From assembly GCA_945905925.1 (NCBI GenBank), contig CAMDQN010000032.1, forward strand, positions 1-52,419: DNA of 52,419 nucleotides, in the 5' to 3' direction. Position numbers and translations under genes: made by a program. Positions 47,931-52,419 of the stretch are shown piece by piece. Numbering within the stretch: position 1 is the first letter of the stretch; the number at the start of each line of letters is the position of its first letter. The notes beneath the pieces are model-generated. The model saw only the letters and a program-made list of their open reading frames with translations. It did no database searches and was not told where the DNA came from. Source of the DNA: Singulisphaera sp. GP187 (lineage in GTDB: Bacteria > Planctomycetota > Planctomycetia > Gemmatales > Gemmataceae).

Positions 47931-49262
47931 CGGCATCGTCGATTACGTCCGGGACTGGAACTGCAAGAGTGACATCCCGGTGTCACTCTTGCTTCGTTGG
48001 GTCGGCATCACGGCCAGCAAGTACCACGACTGGAAGACGCGTTTCGGCAAGGTCAACGAACATAACGCGCACTTACCACGCGACCACTGGCTCACTGACG
48101 ACGAGAAAGCCAGCATCCACACCTTCGCTCGCGCACATCCTCTGGAAGGCTACCGACGACTTACATTCATGAATCATGATTCATGAATCATGAATCATGA
48201 ATCATGATTCATGAATCATGATTCATGATGCTCGATGCCGATGTCGTCGCGTGCAGTCCGACCAGCGTCTATCGCGTCCTCAAAGCCGCCAACTTACTCG
48301 CGGGTTCCTCGCCACGGCCCTCGAAGAAGGGCACGGGCTTCGTGCAACCACGGAAGCCGCACGAGCACTGGCACACCGATGTCAGTTACCTCAACATCGC
48401 CGGCACCTTCTACTTCCTCTGCTCTGTTCTCGATGGCATCAGCCGCACCGTCATCCACTACGAGATCCGCGAGAAAATGGAGGAGTCCGACATCGAGGTG
48501 ACTCTGCAACGCGCGCGTGAGTGCCATCCGGGTGTCACTCCGCGCATCATCTCCGACAACGGTCCGCAGTTCCTGGCGAAGGACTTCAAGGAGTTCATTC
48601 GGATCGCGGGCATGACCCACGTGAAGCCCTCGCCGTACTCCCCACAGTCCAACGGCAAGATCGAACGCTGGCACAAGACGCTCAAGAGCGAGAGCATTCG
48701 CGTGAGCGTGCCGCTGTCGCTCGAAGACGCCCGCCGCATTGTGCGTGACTACGTGGACTACTACAACACGGTGCGACTGCACCCGGCCATCGGCTACATC
48801 ACGCCCAAGGACAAACTCGAAGGACGCGACCTGGCAATCCTCGCGGCCCGCGATCAAAAGCTGGTGGCGACCCGTGAGCGTCGAGCACAGCTGCGACAAC
48901 GCGTTGTCGCTGACGTCTCGACTGAGTGTCAACGCGTTGTCACTGCTCGACCCGCGATCGACTTCGCGGCAGTGAAATCGATCATCGGCATCGGGCCGGT
49001 GTTGAAGTTACTCGGCGTCGAGGTCGCGAAGTCACAGCATCGCGGATCGTGTCTGTTGCACGGCAGCACGCGTGGGACGAGTCGTTGCTTCAGTGCGAAT
49101 CAGGAGAAGAACGTGTTCCACTGTTTCAAGTGCGGTCGGTCGGGCAACGCGTTGGAGTTGTGGGCGAAGGCAACGAAACAAACGCCCTGCGACGCGGCGA
49201 TCGATCTGTGCGCGCGACTGGGCATCGAACTGCCGACACTCACCCCGGCGTTGCGGAACAGG
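47911..49262 (+). pseudogene. IS3-like transposase OrfB, frameshifted, with C-terminal CHC2 zinc finger
   Basis: The first part from GTG 47911 (VPHDTRDGIVDYV) runs to GYRRLTFM, then enters a heptamer array and stops at 48186. The integrase core resumes in another frame at 48225 (MMLDADVVACSPTSVYRVLK). Removing eight heptamers restores one frame exactly. The DDE residues are visible: HWHTDVSYL, ISDNGPQF and SNGKIERWHK. After the usual OrfB end the frame continues into about 120 residues containing SCLLHG...FHCFKCGRSGNALEL (about 49036-49164), a DnaG-type CHC2 zinc finger. Beyond about 49262 the frame reads into unrelated DNA. Confidence 0.8.
48165..48227. repeat. Nine heptanucleotide repeats (ATTCATG / AATCATG)
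   Basis: Nine units of 7 bases in the order T A T A A A T A T, where T is ATTCATG and A is AATCATG. The two unit types are, in shifted register, reverse complements of each other, so the array mixes orientations and can fold on itself. A single ATTCATG would be the ancestral coding state of orfB (TTC ATG ATG CTC). The eight extra units add 56 bases and shift the frame. This AT-rich patch stands out sharply from the GC-rich surroundings. Confidence 0.95.
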
Positions 49263-49442
49263 GAAGCCGCTCAGGTCGAGTTCCCCGCGCTTCTTCTCGG
49301 CACCGTGGCACGACAGACAGTACTTCTGCACGAACGCGGCACCGGGAACCGGCGCGGGTTTCTCGCCGGGCGGATCCGCAGCCCGGATCGACATTGGGGC
49401 CATCGCAACAATGGCGACGAAAAACAGCTTCGGGGGTTTCAT
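49262..49442 (-). pseudogene. 5' remnant of a planctomycete-cytochrome gene cut by the IS3-like element
   Basis: ATG at 49442 overlaps the stop of the gene at 49439 (ATGA). It encodes a signal peptide (PPKLFFVAIVAMAPMSIRA) and PGAAFVQKYCLSCHGAEKKR, then GELDLSGFP, very close to the start of the protein at 13267 (AAFVKKYCLSCHDG and GDLDLS). After about 60 residues the frame runs into insertion-sequence DNA. In life it was probably a DUF1587/1592-type or DUF1549-type cytochrome; only the haem motif remains. Confidence 0.75.
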
Positions 49443-50374
49443 TTCTTCGCCTCGGTCATTCGTCGCAGTATCCACATGTTGCGGTTGCCGTCGGAGCCGA
49501 AGTGTGGCGGGGGTTGGCGAAGGTCCTGCTTCTCCACCGCATCCTTCGGCCAGCCCCCTTCCCAGTAAACGACCATCAGCAGGTCGTCGCCGTAAAACGT
49601 GTACAGGCTCGGGGAGCGGCCCTGGTTACCCTCGATGCCGCTGCGGAACCCGAGGTCGATCCGACCTCGCTCCGCCGTCGGCTCGACCAGCTTCCAGGTG
49701 CCGTCCATGCCCGGCTTGGCGTCCGACTTGAGCGTGCCACGTTTGAAGAAGTCGGTTGCCGTGAACTCGACGTTCCCTTGCGGACGGGTGCGGGCGCAGT
49801 TCGCGTCGTCGAGTTCGCCCAGCACGGCCCACTTGCCGACGAACCGCTTCGCGTCGGCTGTCGAGTCGGGTTTGAGCGCCGCGGGCACCGGTTTGCGCTG
49901 GCAGATCAGCAGCACATCGGCCGGTGCCGCCCCGCTGTAGGTGCCGTTGCGATTGCCCTTGTACTCCGCGACCTCGACGAGCAAGAGCAGCACGTCGGTG
50001 TCAGTGATGCGCCACCGGGCCGCGAGCTTCGCGTCTGGCCTCAGGCACAGGCTGCCGGTCACGGTGCTGGTCAACTCGTTGGGGTCGGTCGGCTTCTTGG
50101 CCGGGTCGGCTGCGGCGCGGGCACACCTCGCGCTCACCAGCGGCGAGTCGGCCTTCTCCGGGTCGTGCCAAACCACGCCGTCTGCCGCGACCGCGACCCG
50201 CGAGCCGACGCGCTTTCCGTCGGCGATGTTCTTGTTGTTCTGGTGCGCGGCGAGCACGTACCAGTCGCCTTGCGCCTCCTTCGTGAAGGCGGGCGCGGGA
50301 TCGACGGCGGGTGCGGCCGAGGAGCCCATCAGGCACGCCGACAGAACGAGCCAGGCGGTTCCGAGCGGTTTCAT
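49439..50374 (-). CDS. Secreted hypothetical protein
   Basis: 311 residues from ATG at 50374, which has AACAGGAGACCGCGAA before it and overlaps the stop of the upstream fragment (ATGA). A signal peptide (LGTAWLVLSACLMGSSAAPA) is followed by FTKEAQGDWYVLAAHQNNKN. The second half (KWAVLGELDDANCARTRPQG; DGTWKLVEPTAERGRIDLGF; MWILRRM at the end) resembles planctomycete lipocalin-like TIGR03067 proteins, with two possible copies of a roughly 130-residue unit. That assignment is tentative. It was the middle gene of a minus-strand operon now truncated at both ends by insertion sequences. Confidence 0.7.
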   Translation of the reverse strand: MKPLGTAWLVLSACLMGSSAAPAVDPAPAFTKEAQGDWYVLAAHQNNKNIADGKRVGSRVAVAADGVVWHDPEKADSPLVSARCARAAADPAKKPTDPNELTSTVTGSLCLRPDAKLAARWRITDTDVLLLLVEVAEYKGNRNGTYSGAAPADVLLICQRKPVPAALKPDSTADAKRFVGKWAVLGELDDANCARTRPQGNVEFTATDFFKRGTLKSDAKPGMDGTWKLVEPTAERGRIDLGFRSGIEGNQGRSPSLYTFYGDDLLMVVYWEGGWPKDAVEKQDLRQPPPHFGSDGNRNMWILRRMTEAKK

Positions 50375-50760
50375 TTCGCGGTCTCCTGTTCGAGCCAACG
50401 CACCTCACGCAGCACCGTGCCGGGCTTGGCGGTGATCTTCACCGGCGAAGGGGCCGAACCGACTTTGGTCGTCATCACCGTTTGCCCGGTCACCCACACC
50501 CGCAACTCGCCGCCCTTGCGGCGCAGATCGACACTGAACCAGAACGGTTCGGCTCCCTTGCGCTCCGGTCCTTCGCCGACTTTGGCGCGGTACGGCACGT
50601 CGTTCCCGTGGGCGGTTTGATCGCCGAGCGTTGCGGTCGGGTAGCGAAACAGGTCGGCCCGCGTCTGCGTCGCACCCTTCACCTTGTCCGGTGTGACCGC
50701 TCCGAGTTCGAGCACCTTGCCTCCGCCGAGATCGACGCTGACCGCACCCGGTTCAAGGGC
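50371..50760 (-). pseudogene. 3' part of a gene cut by the IS4-family element
   Basis: About 130 C-terminal codons survive, ending in a TGA that overlaps the next ATG. The surviving part includes VSVDLGGGKVLELGAVTPDK, FWFSVDLRRKGGELRVWVTG and VLREVRWLEQETAK, an all-beta pattern typical of exported proteins. The 5' end lies beyond the left inverted repeat of the insertion sequence at 50761. The ATG at 50769 belongs to the insertion sequence, not to the gene. No family is recognised. Confidence 0.7.
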
Positions 50761-50780
50761 GAATGGCACTTCCGCGCTGT
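50761..50780 (+). repeat. Left terminal inverted repeat of the IS4-family element
   Basis: GAATGGCACTTCCGCGCTGT, the exact reverse complement of the last 20 bases of the window. The following bases (GATC against TTTT) no longer match, so the repeat is 20 bp. Confidence 0.95.
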
Positions 50781-50811
50781 GATCCCTGTAGACAGCCGGG
50801 GTTGCGTTAAC

Positions 50812-52224
50812 TCACAGGTTGTCTGCCGTGGTCATCAGTTCGGCGCGTCGAGTCGCTCGCGGTCGAGTCATCCGTGGGTAGGATTTGGGACGGCGTTTGA
50901 CTTCCCGCGGCTCACATCGGTCTGGACGCTCACCAACACGGTGCCCACCGATCGCCCACAACAGCGCCTCCACCTTCTTCACCCACGACTCACCGCCCCC
51001 GATCTGGAGCGTGACACGGAACGCCTCCAACGTCTGCTGGGCACCCGCGAAACTGATCCGACGCGGTGACACGTCACGTTCACGGGCCGCCTGAGCGATC
51101 ACCTGACGCACCAGGTTGTACGCCAGCAGATGCGCCCAGATCTCACGACGCAACATCTCCGGCGTCTTACCCCGCAGCACATCCATGCCCAACGTCTGCT
51201 TGATGTCGCGGATCGAGAGCTCCACACGCCAGCGATGGTGATACAGTTCCGCGAGGTCGTCGCGCGTGTACGTGGTGGCGTTCGACAGCGTGGTCGCCAC
51301 CACGATCTCACGGGTTCGATAACCGGGTCGGTCCACCCGGAACCGGACCTCGCGAACCGTCAGGGTTTTCGGGGTCGCGTGATACATCGGCTTGTCCATC
51401 CAATCGGGGCGATCGGGCCGAGCCCACTCGACGACGTGATCGTCCGGACCCAGACGCCGACCGGTGCCGAAGTCGTAGCGTCGGGACTGGTGCAAGCGGA
51501 TCGCCACATCGACCCCACGGGCTTGCAATGCGGCCAACAGCCAGTACGAGCAGTACGCCCGGTCGGCGACGAACACGTCGCCCGGTCGGAACCGCTCGAG
51601 CAACTCACGCAACAGAGCCATCTCACCCACCTCCTTGCCGCTCCACGGTCCGATGGCCCCTCCGACGAGAGCTCCGGTGGCGAAGCCCAGGAGCACCACC
51701 AGACGGATCAGCGGGAACCCGAGCCCCCGCTTCTGGGTGTTGGGTTGGGGGTACGCGGCCTGGTTTTCGGGTGTATCCGGTCCCGACATCGTGGTGCCGT
51801 CGCCGAGCAGCACCCGTCGCCCTTTCCATTGCCAATCCGTGTCGGCCTGTCGTTCCAGTTCGTCGCCCAGATGGGTGGCCAGTCGGGACAGCAAGGCGAC
51901 CGGCAGTTTGGCCCGGGCCTTGCAGTAGGCGCCGGTGTTCTCCGAGCAGGGATCCAGACCGAGGGTGACTCGCAGGACCAGAGCCCGTGCGACGGCGGCG
52001 ACGCAGGACTTGGACGCGCTGACGGTCTGGGCGAGGAGTGTCCAGAGCGTGAAGGCCGGTGTCCAGAAGTGGTGGGGTTCGGTGGCGAAGTCGATGTCCA
52101 GTTCGTCGCACACCGTCTGGATGTGGGCTTCGGTGAGTAGGTCCGCGAACGGGAGATCGGGAGATTGGGCGAAGGTGCGGAGGGTCGTTTGGAACGTGGG
52201 CCGTGGTGCGTATGAAGTAGACAT
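50812..52224 (-). CDS. IS4-family DDE transposase
   Basis: 470 residues. The catalytic triad is readable: LLGDGTTMSGPDTPEN near residue 140 (first Asp), FVADRAYCSYWLL near 220 (second Asp) and YHHRWRVELSIRDIKQTLG near 330, which is the Y-x2-R-x3-E-x6-K signature with the catalytic Glu. Length and motif spacing match IS4 transposases, and the frame is intact, so the enzyme may be active. The start at 52224 lacks an obvious ribosome-binding site. The C-terminal 40 residues are Arg/Pro-rich and basic. Confidence 0.93.
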   Translation of the reverse strand: MSTSYAPRPTFQTTLRTFAQSPDLPFADLLTEAHIQTVCDELDIDFATEPHHFWTPAFTLWTLLAQTVSASKSCVAAVARALVLRVTLGLDPCSENTGAYCKARAKLPVALLSRLATHLGDELERQADTDWQWKGRRVLLGDGTTMSGPDTPENQAAYPQPNTQKRGLGFPLIRLVVLLGFATGALVGGAIGPWSGKEVGEMALLRELLERFRPGDVFVADRAYCSYWLLAALQARGVDVAIRLHQSRRYDFGTGRRLGPDDHVVEWARPDRPDWMDKPMYHATPKTLTVREVRFRVDRPGYRTREIVVATTLSNATTYTRDDLAELYHHRWRVELSIRDIKQTLGMDVLRGKTPEMLRREIWAHLLAYNLVRQVIAQAARERDVSPRRISFAGAQQTLEAFRVTLQIGGGESWVKKVEALLWAIGGHRVGERPDRCEPREVKRRPKSYPRMTRPRATRRAELMTTADNL

Positions 52225-52399
52225 CGAGATCGACCTCGCCCGAACGACAGCGCGACCCGTCGGAGCGTGGAAGACCTCGATGATAGAATTACGTTAGCCT
52301 TGGAAGGCTCGATGACCAAGGCAACAAAACGGCCACGGACCAATTCTTCCAGATACCCACCGGTGTCCCTGGACAGGCTGCGCGCGCGGCTGGACTAAA

Positions 52400-52419
52400 A
52401 CAGCGCGGAAGTGCCATTC
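52400..52419 (-). repeat. Right terminal inverted repeat of the IS4-family element
   Basis: ACAGCGCGGAAGTGCCATTC, the exact reverse complement of 50761-50780. It is the last sequence in the window. Confidence 0.95.

Larger units (their letters stand above)
47525..49262 (+). mobile_element. IS3-family-like insertion sequence, ends approximate
   Basis: The limits are inferred from where the flanking truncated genes lose family resemblance: about 47525 on the left and about 49262 on the right. Inside are an orfA/orfB pair. I could not find convincing terminal inverted repeats; short matching stretches (AACGC with GG) near both ends are too weak. A target duplication cannot be expected because the two flanks come from different genes. 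At about 1.7 kb it is longer than usual IS3 elements, the excess being the zinc-finger extension of orfB and the heptamer array. Confidence 0.75.
50761..52419 (-). mobile_element. Complete IS4-family insertion sequence
   Basis: 1,659 bases bounded by perfect 20-base inverted repeats at 50761-50780 and 52400-52419. It carries one transposase on the minus strand that fills most of its length. The element interrupts the gene ending at 50371. Its right repeat coincides with the last base of the window, so the target duplication cannot be checked. A short AT-rich stretch at 52280-52300 upstream of the transposase probably holds its promoter. Confidence 0.92.

Noticed and set aside
48165-48227. Heptamer array as a CRISPR or as a phase-variation switch
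   Set aside because: There are no spacers and the units are only 7 bases. As a switch it would fail because a stop codon arises within the third unit whatever the copy number.
47525-49262. Terminal inverted repeats of the IS3-like element
   Set aside because: I compared several possible TG...CA ends; only scattered matches (AACGC and GG) appeared, so no repeat is annotated and the ends are given as approximate.

Overview
The window is very GC-rich bacterial DNA, almost certainly from a planctomycete of the Gemmata type (family Gemmataceae). The evidence is gene content. It holds six Tat-exported DUF1501 proteins, three DUF1552 proteins, six large secreted proteins of the planctomycete-cytochrome type (DUF1549/DUF1553 or DUF1587/1592/1588/1585), ThuA-like and DUF1080 proteins, WD40 and PQQ-like propellers, and an ECF sigma factor paired with a FecR/WD40 membrane protein. 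These families are expanded together in Planctomycetota. No tRNA, rRNA or CRISPR array was found.

Layout. (1) Bases 1-3.2 kb: a plus-strand group with a sliding-clamp-like protein, two hypothetical proteins with C-terminal membrane segments, a 22-residue membrane peptide and a small hypothetical protein, ended by a strong hairpin. (2) Bases 3.6-17.1 kb: a minus-strand run of nine genes (DUF1501, DUF1592-type cytochrome, DUF1552, ThuA-like, SGNH-like, repeat protein, PQQ propeller, DUF1080, DUF1501). (3) Bases 17.3-44.5 kb: short operons in alternating orientation. DUF1592-type cytochrome genes are followed by DUF1552, and DUF1549-type genes are adjacent to DUF1501, sometimes with a WD40 gene between. 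Single genes for an alpha/beta hydrolase, an SMP-30-like propeller and a polysaccharide-lyase-like protein also occur. (4) Bases 44.75-47.2 kb: the ECF sigma factor and its FecR/WD40 partner. (5) Bases 47.3-52.4 kb: a damaged region with the start of a PQQ gene, an IS3-like element, a truncated minus-strand operon, and a complete IS4-family element whose terminal repeat is the last base of the window.

The main observation is a shared element in all five divergent intergenic regions (17.2, 26.0, 31.35, 36.3 and 44.55 kb). Each has GAACCCC, 16 bases, AGAC, a centre of 12-26 bases, then the mirror image GTCT, 16 bases, GGGGTTC. Nine of the ten half-sites have a spacer of exactly 16 and one has 15, while the spacer sequence itself is not conserved. 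I read this as paired, face-to-face ECF-type promoters that fire both flanking operons from almost the same point. One lies in front of the ECF sigma gene, so a single sigma/anti-sigma pair may run the whole 40-kb locus. The locus would then act as one regulon for exported redox, hydrolytic and scaffold proteins whose substrate cannot be read from the sequence.

Other notable points: an IS3-type transposase with a DnaG-like CHC2 zinc finger at its C-terminus, broken by nine copies of a heptanucleotide in mixed orientation; and two unrelated gene starts pointing into that insertion sequence, the mark of a deletion or rearrangement.
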